From the NCBI GenBank assembly GCA_036502405.1, contig DASXYP010000049.1:1-64000 (forward strand): 64,000 bases of DNA, in the 5' to 3' direction. A program made the position numbers and the translations under genes. The stretch is from Chersky-806 sp036502405. GTDB taxonomy: Bacteria > Actinomycetota > Acidimicrobiia > IMCC26256 > JAENVU01. Of this stretch, positions 8,196 through 16,265 are shown piece by piece. The stretch's first letter is position 1; each line of letters starts with the position of its first letter. The notes beneath the pieces are model-generated. The model was not told where the DNA came from. It saw nothing but the letters and a program-made list of their open reading frames with translations, and did no database searches.

Positions 8196-8647
8196 CGCGC
8201 CTCGACCGCTTCGCGCCCGAGCAGGGCGTCGTTGAACCGCCCGAGCAGCACCCCGAACATCCGCTGGTCCTCGGCGGGCCATCCCGAGACGAGATCACCG
8301 ATGCGGCGCTCCCGGGTGGCCTGGACCTCCTCCATGCTCCGCTCGCCCCGCGTCGTGAGGTCGATCAGCGACACCCGTCCGTCGTCGGGGTCCTTGCGCC
8401 GGACCACCAGTCCCGCCGCCTCCATCGTCGCGACCTGGCGGGTGACGGTCGTCGCGTCGAGGCCCAGGCCGGCGGCGAGGCGGCCGATGCTGGTGGCCCC
8501 GTCCGCCGACAGCGTGCGGGCGATGAGGTAGCTCGCCCGGTCCAGGTCACGGTGGATCGCGGACCGCCGGCTCAGGCCCTCGAGCGTTCGGGCGAGCACC
8601 GCAAGCTCGGTCTCGAGCCGCGAGAGTGATTTCGGTGGGCGCGTCAT
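8192..8647 (-). CDS. MarR family transcriptional regulator, likely repressor of the adjacent exporter
   Basis: This 151-residue winged-helix protein has the MarR core: TSIGRLAAGLGLDATTVTRQVATMEAAGLVVRR around residues 50-83 forms the helix-turn-helix and recognition region, and DPDDGRVSLIDLTTRGE forms the wing. Such dimers usually bind palindromes in their own promoter and release DNA on ligand binding. The gene is divergent from a DHA2-type exporter across 79 bases that hold an inverted repeat (8652-8662). This is the classic regulator/efflux-pump arrangement, so it probably represses both genes until a toxic ligand appears. The ATG at 8647 is 7 nt after a TACGAT -10 element that lies inside the palindrome. 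Confidence 0.92.
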   Translation of the reverse strand: MTRPPKSLSRLETELAVLARTLEGLSRRSAIHRDLDRASYLIARTLSADGATSIGRLAAGLGLDATTVTRQVATMEAAGLVVRRKDPDDGRVSLIDLTTRGERSMEEVQATRERRIGDLVSGWPAEDQRMFGVLLGRFNDALLGREAVEAR

Positions 8648-8651
8648 CGGG

Positions 8652-8662
8652 TGTATCGTACA
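8652..8662. promoter_or_regulatory. Probable MarR operator overlapping the marR -10 box
   Basis: TGTATCGTACA is an imperfect palindrome (TGTA/TACA arms) whose minus strand contains TACGAT, the likely -10 of the regulator gene, 7 nt before its start. Occupancy would directly block transcription. It lies in the intergenic region shared with the divergent exporter. Confidence 0.5.
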
Positions 8663-8726
8663 TCCAAGTTATCTGTATGGCACAGGTTTTCCCCCCAACC
8701 GCGCACGATTGCAGCAGGAGGTTGCG

Positions 8727-10541
8727 GTGACGGCCACCACCACGGCACCCGCCCCGGACGTCGGGGGCTCCGACCGGTACAAGTGGACCGCGCTCTCGAA
8801 CACGACGCTCGGCGTGTTCATGGCGTCGCTCGACTCGTCGATCGTCCTGATCTCGCTCCCCGCGATCTTCCGCGGCATCCACCTCGATCCGCTGCAGCCC
8901 TCGAACATCAGCTACCTGCTGTGGATGCTGATGGGCTACCTCGTGGTCACCGCGGTGCTCGTCGTCACGTTCGGGCGCCTCGGCGACATGTACGGGCGCG
9001 TCCGCATGTACAACGCGGGGTTCGCAGTCTTCAGTGTCGCGTCGCTCGCGCTCTCCCTCTGTCCGTGGACCGGGTCGCAGGGCGCGTTGTGGCTCATCGC
9101 GTGGCGCGTCGTGCAGGGCGTCGGCGGCGCGCTGCTGATGGCCAACTCCGCAGCGATCCTCACCGACGCGTTCAAGGCGAACCAACGCGGGTTCGCGATC
9201 GGCGTCAGCGTGATCGCAGGCATGGCCGGCGCGTTCATCGGGCTGGTCGCGGGCGGCATCCTGGCTGACATCGACTGGCGGGCCGTCTTCTGGATCAACG
9301 TCCCGATCGGCGCCTTCGGCACGATCTGGGCCTACACGAAGCTGCGCGAGGTCGGCACGACCAGGAAGGCGAGGATCGACTGGTGGGGCAACGTCACGTT
9401 CGGGGCCGGCCTCGTGCTCGTCCTCATCGGCCTCACCTACGGTCTCCTGCCCCACAACGGCGCATCGATGGGTTGGACCGGCCCCTGGGTGCTGCTCGAG
9501 CTCCTGGGCGGCGCGGCGCTGCTCGCGGCGTTCTGCGTGATCGAGACCCGGGTCGAGGACCCGATGTTCAACCTCCAGCTGTTCAAGATCCGCGCGTTCG
9601 CGGCCGGGAACATCGCCGGGCTGCTCGCCGCGGTCGGTCGGGGCGGCCTGCGGTTCGTCCTCATCATCTGGCTGCCGGGCATCTGGCTCCCACTTCACGG
9701 TTACAGCTTCGAGCGCACGCCGCTCTGGGCGGGCATCTACATGCTCCCGCTGACCGGCGGCTTCCTGCTCGCCGGACCGGTGTGCGGCTGGCTCTCGGAT
9801 CGTTATGGCGCGCGGTGGTTCACGACCGGCGGCATGCTCATCGCAGCCGCATCGTTCGGCTTGCTCATGACGCTGCCGACGAACTTCGGCTTCCCCGTGT
9901 TCGGCGCGCTCCTCCTGCTCAACGGCATCGGGACCGGCATGTTCTCGGCTCCCAACATGACCGGCATCATGAACAGCGCGCCACCGGACCAGCGCGGCGC
10001 GGCATCGGGCATGCGCGCGACGTTCCAGAACACCGGCATGGTGCTCTCGATCGGTGTGTTCTTCTCGCTGATGATCGTCGGCCTGTCGTCGTCGCTGCCC
10101 GGCCGCATGGCTGCCCAGCTCAAGGCCAACTCGGTGCCGGCGGCGACCGCCGAGCGCATCGCACACCTGCCCGCGGTCGGGAGCCTCTTCGCGGCCTTCC
10201 TCGGGTACAACCCAATGCAGAAGCTGCTCAGCGCGCCGGGCGCGCACGGAGGCCCGAGCGTCCTGTCGCAGCTGCCCAAGGCGAAGGCCGCGCACCTCAC
10301 CGGCAAGGAATTCTTCCCCCACCTGATCTCGGGACCGTTCAAGGACGGGCTGATCATCGCGTTCTCGGTCGCGATGCTCATGTGCCTGATCGCGGCAGCC
10401 GCTTCGTGGATGCGGGGCGGGAAGTACGTGCACGGGCAGCCTTCCGGCGAAGGCGACGAGACCGGTCCCTTCGGTGCGCCGCAGGAGCCCGAGCCCGCGC
10501 TCGCGGAGTCGCCCGAGCCCGAGGAGTGGGTGCCCGCCTAG
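8727..10541 (+). CDS. MFS transporter, DHA2-type (14 TM drug/proton antiporter)
   Basis: The 604-residue protein has about 14 hydrophobic segments and the MFS motif GRLGDMYGRVRMYN after the second helix. ALSNTTLGVFMASLDSSIV in helix 1 matches the motif-D1 region of 14-TM antiporters. A hydrophilic insertion of about 80 residues before the last helix (near residues 455-535) is unusual in length. It probably exports drugs or other toxic organics in exchange for protons. The GTG at 8727 has AGGAG 6 nt upstream; a TTG at 8709 would add six residues but overlaps that ribosome site. The acidic, proline-rich tail is cytoplasmic. It is divergent from a MarR regulator that probably controls it. Confidence 0.92.
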   Translation: MTATTTAPAPDVGGSDRYKWTALSNTTLGVFMASLDSSIVLISLPAIFRGIHLDPLQPSNISYLLWMLMGYLVVTAVLVVTFGRLGDMYGRVRMYNAGFAVFSVASLALSLCPWTGSQGALWLIAWRVVQGVGGALLMANSAAILTDAFKANQRGFAIGVSVIAGMAGAFIGLVAGGILADIDWRAVFWINVPIGAFGTIWAYTKLREVGTTRKARIDWWGNVTFGAGLVLVLIGLTYGLLPHNGASMGWTGPWVLLELLGGAALLAAFCVIETRVEDPMFNLQLFKIRAFAAGNIAGLLAAVGRGGLRFVLIIWLPGIWLPLHGYSFERTPLWAGIYMLPLTGGFLLAGPVCGWLSDRYGARWFTTGGMLIAAASFGLLMTLPTNFGFPVFGALLLLNGIGTGMFSAPNMTGIMNSAPPDQRGAASGMRATFQNTGMVLSIGVFFSLMIVGLSSSLPGRMAAQLKANSVPAATAERIAHLPAVGSLFAAFLGYNPMQKLLSAPGAHGGPSVLSQLPKAKAAHLTGKEFFPHLISGPFKDGLIIAFSVAMLMCLIAAAASWMRGGKYVHGQPSGEGDETGPFGAPQEPEPALAESPEPEEWVPA

Positions 10542-10576
10542 CCCCGCCCTGCCCCGTCCGGTCGCACCCCGGTTGG

Positions 10577-10582
10577 TACCGT
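10577..10582 (+). promoter_or_regulatory. Predicted -10 box (leaderless) of the GT-C-like gene
   Basis: TACCGT lies 7 nt before the ATG at 10590, following the same start-proximal pattern as elsewhere in the window. Confidence 0.45.
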
Positions 10583-10589
10583 CGGGTCG

Positions 10590-12353
10590 ATGGGGCGCAC
10601 GCGATGGCTCGTCGTCGCGGTAGCCGCGGCCCTGCTCCTGCCCCTCGCGGTCCTCGCGGTGCACGTGATCGTGTACCCGCAGCGGTTCGGCGGGGACCTG
10701 GCATTGCTCGAGCTGCGGGTGAGCGACGTCTTCGGCCGCCACACGCCGCTCGTCGGCTCGTACCAGCGGTTCGGCTGGAACCAGCCCGGACCCGCGTACC
10801 TCTACCTGCTCGCGATCCCGTACCGGCTGCTCGGCTCCGACGCCACCGCGCTCCAGCTCGGCGCCGTCCTCTTCAATGCGCTCGCGATCGTCGGCGTGCT
10901 GCTCGTCGCGTTCCGGCGCGGCGGGCTGGCGCTGTACCTCTGGACCGCGGCCCTGCTCGCGGTGGTCATGCACGCGATGGGCCCGTCGATGCTGGCGAGC
11001 TTCTGGGAACCGGACATGAGCGTGCTCGCGCTCGTCCTGCTGGTGTTCGTCGCGCTCGACGTCGCGATGGGCCGGGCCTGGACGATCCCGGTCCTCGTGG
11101 TGCTGACCGTGGTGCTCGTCCAGGCCTGGGCGACCACCGCGCCCCTGGCGCTCGCCCTGCTGGTCTGGGCGCTCGTCGCGTTCGGGTTCGGGTGGTTCCG
11201 CACCCCGGACGAGGGTGAGGGTGAGGAGGAGCCGCGGCCCCGGCGCCGGTGGGTCTGGCCCGCGCTCGTCTCCGTCGGTGCGCTCGTCGTGCTCTGGATC
11301 CCTCCCGCGCTCGAGCAGGTCCGCCGGGGCACCGGCAACGTCACCCGGATGGTCGACTTCTTCGAGGCCCGCCACCACGTGCTCGGCATCTCGGACGCGT
11401 ACAAGCTGACCTCGCTGCAGCTCGGCACGCGGGCACCGTGGGCCGGCGCACCGCTGCCGCTGCGGGCGTTCGAGCCGGTCGTCTCCACCCACTCCTCGCC
11501 CGCGATCCCCGTCCTGCTCGTGCTCCTCGTGGTCGCGACCATCGTGGCCGCGTGGCGCCGGGACCGATCGGTCGCGTTGGCCTCGATCGTGCTCGTCGCC
11601 ATCGCGGCCGAGATCGTCTCGCTCTCCCGGTTGATCGGCTCCGTCTTCGTCGAGATCATGCAACCGACGTGGGTGTGCGGGTTCGGCGCCGCGCTCGCGA
11701 CCGGCTGGTGCGCGTACTCGTGCCTGCGCGGCGGCACCGCCCGCGCGGTCGCCCGCGTGGCCGGTCCGGTCCTGGCGCTCGTGATCCTCGGGTTCGGATG
11801 CGCGAACGTCGTCCAGGCGGTGCACGGGCCGGACGCACCGCCGCCCCAGGACCGCCTCCTGGCCCGCGCGGCCGACCGCGCGGTTCCCGTAGCGGGGGCC
11901 GCGCGGGGGCCCGTGCTCGTGCAATCCGACAGCAAGGACCCCGCCGGGTCCCACAACAGCCTGCAGCCCGAGCTGCTCGCCGACACGCTCGTGCAGGCCG
12001 GCGTCCCGGTCGTGGTCGAGCCCGACCTCTTCAACCGGTACGGCGAGTTCCGGGCCCACCCCGACCGCGCCGTCCTGGAGCTGCGCCTGTCCCTCGCGTC
12101 GGCCCGACCGACCGGCGACGGGTGGCGCGCCGTCACCACGATCGACCCCCTCGACGCCGCGGACCGGGCGCGCCGTGACCGGCTCAAGCAGGAGCTCGAC
12201 GCGCGCGGGGGTGTGACGACCTCGCGGGCGGAGCTGCTCGACCGCATCGCCGAGCATCCCGAGCTGCGCGGGCTCGCCGCCCGCTACACCGCGCTCGCAG
12301 ACCGTGCCGCGATCGTCCTGTCGGCCCGCCCGACCACCCCACCGCGTCCGTAG
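10590..12353 (+). CDS. Polytopic membrane protein, GT-C glycosyltransferase-like
   Basis: This 587-residue protein has a signal-anchor helix (residues 5-27), then an extracytoplasmic loop starting GGDLALLELRVSDVFGR and containing GSYQRFGWNQPGPAYLYLL. Ten or so further helices and a soluble C-terminal domain of about 190 residues follow. An acidic residue in the first outer loop followed by many helices is the layout of GT-C enzymes, which transfer sugars from polyprenyl-phosphate donors. That assignment is by architecture only, and the acceptor is unknown. A short charged stretch (DEGEGEEEPRPRRR, near residue 210) is a cytoplasmic loop. It is probably leaderless (TACCGT, 7 nt upstream) and converges on the flippase-like gene with 5 bases between stops. 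Confidence 0.65.
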   Translation: MGRTRWLVVAVAAALLLPLAVLAVHVIVYPQRFGGDLALLELRVSDVFGRHTPLVGSYQRFGWNQPGPAYLYLLAIPYRLLGSDATALQLGAVLFNALAIVGVLLVAFRRGGLALYLWTAALLAVVMHAMGPSMLASFWEPDMSVLALVLLVFVALDVAMGRAWTIPVLVVLTVVLVQAWATTAPLALALLVWALVAFGFGWFRTPDEGEGEEEPRPRRRWVWPALVSVGALVVLWIPPALEQVRRGTGNVTRMVDFFEARHHVLGISDAYKLTSLQLGTRAPWAGAPLPLRAFEPVVSTHSSPAIPVLLVLLVVATIVAAWRRDRSVALASIVLVAIAAEIVSLSRLIGSVFVEIMQPTWVCGFGAALATGWCAYSCLRGGTARAVARVAGPVLALVILGFGCANVVQAVHGPDAPPPQDRLLARAADRAVPVAGAARGPVLVQSDSKDPAGSHNSLQPELLADTLVQAGVPVVVEPDLFNRYGEFRAHPDRAVLELRLSLASARPTGDGWRAVTTIDPLDAADRARRDRLKQELDARGGVTTSRAELLDRIAEHPELRGLAARYTALADRAAIVLSARPTTPPRP

Positions 12354-12358
12354 CCGCG

Positions 12359-13399
12359 TCAGGTCACCGGGGCTGCGATCTCGCCGCCGGTCGCTCGGCG
12401 CGCAACCTGGCGGAGCCGGTAGGTCGTGTGCGCGTACCCGAGCGCGCCCATTGCGACGGTCACGACGATCATGGCGCCGCGATCCACCGACGCGCCGAGC
12501 AGCCCGGTCGGGAGCTTGAAGCCGAGCGCGAGCGCGGCACCCGCGATCGCCGCTTCCCGGATCCCGATCGCGCCGGGGGTGAACGCCAGGATCGTCGACA
12601 CCGACGCGACCGGTGCGAGGACGAGGTAGAGCACGAACGGCTCGTGCACGCCGAGCACGCTGAAGGCAACCGCGAGCCGGGCGGCCGACAGGACCATCCG
12701 CACCAGCTCGAGCGCGAGCACCTCGAGTGCGCTGCGCGGCCGCTTGCGGACCAGCTCCCATCCGGTGTGGAAGTCCCGCCACCAGTGCTTCAGCTTCCCG
12801 GGGAGCCAGTGGCCATGGGGCAGCGGGACGAACGCGAAGACCACCGCACCGACGAGCATCCCGCCGGTGACCGCGAACATGACCCAGGAGAACGAGTGGC
12901 CGCTGTACAGCGCGGTCGCGCAGACGCCGATCAACCCGCACACCCCACCGGCGCCGATCGTGATGACGACGTTCTGCGCGTACGTCGTCAGGCTGCGCGG
13001 GTACGACACCCCGTAGGTCTGCTTGATGAAGTGGATCCGGTAGACGCTGCCGGCCTGGAGCGGCGCGAAGTTGCCGAGCTGCGAGGCGTTGAACGACGAG
13101 AAGTTGTCCATCCACCCGATGTTCGATCCGCCCGCCCGGTACAGCATCCAGAACTCGGTGGCGTTCGCGACCTGCCCGACCGCGCTCAGGAGGAGGAGCA
13201 GGACGAGGTTCTCCCAGGACGTCTGGAACGCGCGGGACAGCTCGTCACGCTGGTCCCACAGGAACAGGCAGAGCAGCACCACCGTGACGACGGTGGCGAC
13301 CCAGGCGAAGACCCGGCGCGACGTCTTCTGCCGCGCGGGCGCGCGCGGGAGGACCTCAGGATCTCCGGAGGCGTCGTTCCGGGGTTCGGACGGCGTCAC
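12359..13399 (-). CDS. Lysylphosphatidylglycerol synthetase TM-region / flippase-like protein (UPF0104 type)
   Basis: The 346-residue integral membrane protein has about eight hydrophobic segments, starting with FAWVATVVTVVLLCLFLWD near residue 30. It contains FNASQLGNFAPLQAGSVYR and the conserved-type FTPGAIGIREAAIAG near residue 275. This matches the transmembrane domain of MprF/YbhN/AglD-type proteins, which move or modify lipids; the catalytic synthetase domain is absent. The substrate is unknown. The GTG at 13399 is preceded by TACGCT with an 8-nt gap, suggesting a leaderless mRNA. The frame remains open far upstream, antisense to the acyl-CoA synthetase gene, but that extension is not coding. 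Confidence 0.8.
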   Translation of the reverse strand: MTPSEPRNDASGDPEVLPRAPARQKTSRRVFAWVATVVTVVLLCLFLWDQRDELSRAFQTSWENLVLLLLLSAVGQVANATEFWMLYRAGGSNIGWMDNFSSFNASQLGNFAPLQAGSVYRIHFIKQTYGVSYPRSLTTYAQNVVITIGAGGVCGLIGVCATALYSGHSFSWVMFAVTGGMLVGAVVFAFVPLPHGHWLPGKLKHWWRDFHTGWELVRKRPRSALEVLALELVRMVLSAARLAVAFSVLGVHEPFVLYLVLAPVASVSTILAFTPGAIGIREAAIAGAALALGFKLPTGLLGASVDRGAMIVVTVAMGALGYAHTTYRLRQVARRATGGEIAAPVT

Positions 13400-13407
13400 A
13401 GCGATCG

Positions 13408-13413
13408 AGCGTA
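13408..13413 (-). promoter_or_regulatory. Predicted -10 box of the flippase-like gene (leaderless)
   Basis: TACGCT read on the minus strand lies 8 nt before the GTG at 13399, within the 150-base divergent region shared with the acyl-CoA synthetase gene. Confidence 0.45.
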
Positions 13414-13491
13414 GAGGGTCGGGTAGCGCCCGAACCGCCGCTGCGCGCGGGCGACCGGCGCCCGCTCGGAGGACCCCCGAAGCGCACGGCG

Positions 13492-13497
13492 TAGAGT
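13492..13497 (+). promoter_or_regulatory. Predicted -10 box of the acyl-CoA synthetase gene
   Basis: TAGAGT lies 52 nt upstream of the GTG at 13550. The leader carries GAGGAG just before the start, so this gene has a conventional ribosome site rather than a leaderless mRNA. Confidence 0.35.
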
Positions 13498-13549
13498 CGG
13501 TCGCCCCATCGAGCCCGGCCCGCCGGCCGGAACCGAGACCGAGGAGCCC

Positions 13550-15139
13550 GTGGACTACAACCTGGCCGACCTGTTCGAGTACGCCGTCGACCGGTTCCCG
13601 GCGCGGGAGTACCTCGTCGCCGAGGGCAAGCGACGGACCTACGCCGAGATGGAGGAGCGGGCCAACCGCCTCGCCCACCACCTCGCCGCGCAGGGCATCG
13701 GCCCCGGCGACCACGTCGGCATCTACGGCTACAACTCGGTCGAGTGGGTCGAGGCGCTCTGGGCGATCTTCAAGCTCCGCGCGGTCTGGATCAACATCAA
13801 CTACCGCTACGTGGCCGAGGAGCTCGAGTACCTCGTCGGCAACGCGGATCTCGTCGCCCTGCTCCATCAGGCCGAGTTCGCGGACCGCGTCGAGCAGGTC
13901 CGTCATGCCCTTCCGATGCTGCGCCACACCCTCGTCATGGACGCGCCCGAGTACGAGGCCGCGCTCGGCGCCGCGTCGCCGGAGCGGGACTTCGAGGCGC
14001 GCTCGGGCGACGACCGCTACATCCTCTACACCGGCGGCACGACCGGGATGCCCAAGGGCGTCGTGTGGCGCCACGAGGACGTCTTCTACGCGCTCGGCGG
14101 CGGCATCGACCCGCAGACGCGGCTCCGGGTCGAGCAGCCGACCGACATCGCCGACCGCGCCGCCGCGTCCGACTTCCAGGTCACGTTCTTCCCCATCGCG
14201 CCCCTCATGCACGGGGCCACGCAGTGGGCCGTCATGGGCCAGAGCTTCAGCGGCAACAAGGTCGTGCTGTGCGCCAAGTTCGACCCGGCCGAGGTGTGGC
14301 GGACCGTCCAGACCGAGCAGGTCAACTCGATCATGATCACCGGCGACGCGATGGGGCGGCCGCTCATCGAGGCGCTCGAGACGATGGGCGACGACGTGGA
14401 CGTGAGCTCCCTGTTCGCACTCTCGTCGTCGGCGGCCACCTTCTCGCCGTCGGTCAAGGACCAGTTCTTCGAGCGCTTCCCGAACCTGATCATGATCGAC
14501 GCGATCGGCTCGTCCGAGAGCGGCAACAACGGCATGATCCACGTCCAGGCCGGCCAGACCGCGATGGAGGGTGGCCCGACGGTCACCCCGATGGGCGGGT
14601 CGGTCGTGCTCGACGAGGACCGGCGCCCGGTGGATCCGGGCTCGGGGCTCATCGGCAAGGTCGCCCGCTTCGGTGACATCCCGATCGGCTACTACAAGGA
14701 CCCCGTGAAGACGGCCGAGACGTTCTTCGAGATCGACGGGGTCCGCCACGTCATGCCCGGCGACTTCGCCAAGGTCGAGGCCGACGGCTCGATCACGCTC
14801 CTCGGGCGGGGGTCCGTGTCGATCAACTCCGGCGGCGAGAAGATCCACCCGGAGGAAGTCGAGTCCGCGTGCAAGTCCCACCCCGCGGTGTGGGACGCGA
14901 CGGTGGTCGGCGTCCCCGACGAGCGCTGGGGCCAGACGGTCGCCGCGGTGGTCGCGCTGCGGGAGAACACCGAGCTCACCCTCGAGGACCTGCAGACCCA
15001 CTGCCGGACCAAGATCGCCGGCTACAAGGTCCCCCGCCAGCTCACGCTCGTGACCCAGGTGGAGCGGTCGCCGTCGGGCAAGCCCGACTACCGCTGGGCC
15101 GTGGAGGTCGCGACGAGCGCGAGCGACCGCAGCTCCTAG
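13550..15139 (+). CDS. Acyl-CoA synthetase (AMP-binding, FadD-type)
   Basis: This 529-residue adenylate-forming enzyme activates a carboxylic acid to its CoA thioester via an acyl-AMP. Motifs in order are YTGGTTGMPKGV (phosphate loop, near residue 163), the adenine-site motif IDAIGSSESG, MPGDFAKVEADGS, the hinge GRGSVSINSGGEKIHPEE and the catalytic lysine in SPSGKPDYRW near the end. The length and the VWININYRYV segment resemble actinobacterial synthetases for steroid side chains or medium/long fatty acids (FadD19/FadD17 group), but substrate choice cannot be fixed. The GTG start has GAGGAG upstream. It converges with the zinc dehydrogenase gene, 21 bases apart. Confidence 0.93.
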   Translation: MDYNLADLFEYAVDRFPAREYLVAEGKRRTYAEMEERANRLAHHLAAQGIGPGDHVGIYGYNSVEWVEALWAIFKLRAVWININYRYVAEELEYLVGNADLVALLHQAEFADRVEQVRHALPMLRHTLVMDAPEYEAALGAASPERDFEARSGDDRYILYTGGTTGMPKGVVWRHEDVFYALGGGIDPQTRLRVEQPTDIADRAAASDFQVTFFPIAPLMHGATQWAVMGQSFSGNKVVLCAKFDPAEVWRTVQTEQVNSIMITGDAMGRPLIEALETMGDDVDVSSLFALSSSAATFSPSVKDQFFERFPNLIMIDAIGSSESGNNGMIHVQAGQTAMEGGPTVTPMGGSVVLDEDRRPVDPGSGLIGKVARFGDIPIGYYKDPVKTAETFFEIDGVRHVMPGDFAKVEADGSITLLGRGSVSINSGGEKIHPEEVESACKSHPAVWDATVVGVPDERWGQTVAAVVALRENTELTLEDLQTHCRTKIAGYKVPRQLTLVTQVERSPSGKPDYRWAVEVATSASDRSS

Positions 15140-15160
15140 CGCGCCTCCGGGACGCATCCG

Positions 15161-16186
15161 TCAGGGTCGCATGAGGACCTTGATGCACTCGGGATCGCGA
15201 GCGGCCACCGCGGCGTAGGCGTCGGCCGCGTCGGCAAGCGCGAATTCGTGGGTGAAGATGCCGTCGGTCCGCAGGCGGCCGTTGACGACGAGCGGCACGA
15301 GGTCCTTCCAGGTCTGGTGGACCGGCGCGGTGCTCATCGCCAGCGTGACGCTTCGAAACAGCGAGAGCAGGATCGGCAGCGGGTACGGCTCGAGCGAGTG
15401 GACCCCCACGACCGAGACGGTGCCGCCCGCGCGGACGCAGGCCAGCGCGTCGGTGAGCGACGCGTCGAGCGCGACCGCGTCGATCACTGCGTCGGCGCCG
15501 CGGCCGCCGGTCGCCTCGAGCACGGCCTCCACCGTCGGTCCGTCCACCGGCGTCGCGCCGGAGTCGGCGGCACGCGCCCTCCGGCCCGCGACCGGATCGA
15601 CGGCCAGCACACGACCCGCACCGAGCTGGAACGCGGCCCGCACCGCGCACAGGCCCACCGCACCGAGCCCCAGGACCGCGACCGTGCCGCCGGGCGGGAT
15701 GTTCGCCTTCTTGGCCGCGATCCAACCGGTGCCGAGGTTGTCGGTGAGGAGCAGCCCCGCGTGGTCGTCGATCTCGGGCGGGAGCGCGAGGAGCTGGAAG
15801 TCGGCCGAGTGCACCGCGACCGCGCTCGCCTGGCCGCCGCCGAGCTCGCCCGAGCCGAACACCTTCGGTCCGTGGATGCAGGTGACGGGGTCGCCGGTCG
15901 CGCAGCCCTCGCAGTGCCCGCACCCGGTCACCGATGCGGCGAGCACACGGTCGCCGACCCGGAACCGGCGCACGTCGGGACCCACCTCGGCGACCGTCCC
16001 GAGGAACTCGTGGCCGATGGGGAAGCCGTCGCCCACCGGGAGCTCGCCGTCGTAGAAGTGGAGGTCCGAGCCACAGATCGACGCAGCATCGACCGCGACG
16101 ACCGCGCCGTCGGCGCCGGGCACCACGGGCTCGGGGGCGTTGCGCACCGCGACCCGTCGCGGACCCTCGATCACGACGTGCTGCAT
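15161..16186 (-). CDS. Zinc-dependent alcohol dehydrogenase (MDR family)
   Basis: The 341-residue medium-chain dehydrogenase has catalytic zinc ligands in SICGSDLHFYDG and IGHEFLG, a structural-zinc lobe with four cysteines (GCGHCEGC then VTC) and the nucleotide-binding motif GLGAVG near residue 172. It oxidises an alcohol or reduces an aldehyde/ketone with NAD(P). Asp after the second beta strand (AVDPVAG) suggests NAD, as inference. The ATG at 16186 is preceded by GAAGGA. It lies 79 bases downstream of the mannosidase gene on the same strand and might be read through from it, though no functional link is obvious. Confidence 0.92.
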   Translation of the reverse strand: MQHVVIEGPRRVAVRNAPEPVVPGADGAVVAVDAASICGSDLHFYDGELPVGDGFPIGHEFLGTVAEVGPDVRRFRVGDRVLAASVTGCGHCEGCATGDPVTCIHGPKVFGSGELGGGQASAVAVHSADFQLLALPPEIDDHAGLLLTDNLGTGWIAAKKANIPPGGTVAVLGLGAVGLCAVRAAFQLGAGRVLAVDPVAGRRARAADSGATPVDGPTVEAVLEATGGRGADAVIDAVALDASLTDALACVRAGGTVSVVGVHSLEPYPLPILLSLFRSVTLAMSTAPVHQTWKDLVPLVVNGRLRTDGIFTHEFALADAADAYAAVAARDPECIKVLMRP

Positions 16187-16265
16187 GCGATGTTCCTTCG
16201 GAGTCCGACGGGAGCCGCGCCAGTCTGGCTCAGAACCCGACGACGCTCGTGCCGCACGACGGGGG

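Noticed and set aside
8547..13115. A 1522-codon open frame on the minus strand
   Set aside because: It is antisense to the exporter and GT-C-like genes, is dominated by Arg/Asp/Glu/Gly/Ala, has no domain and reflects GC3 bias on the opposite strand.
12359..15157. The 932-codon minus-strand frame as a fusion of the flippase-like protein with an N-terminal domain
   Set aside because: The first 585 codons are antisense to the acyl-CoA synthetase gene and have shadow composition. The real start is GTG 13399 with its own -10 box.
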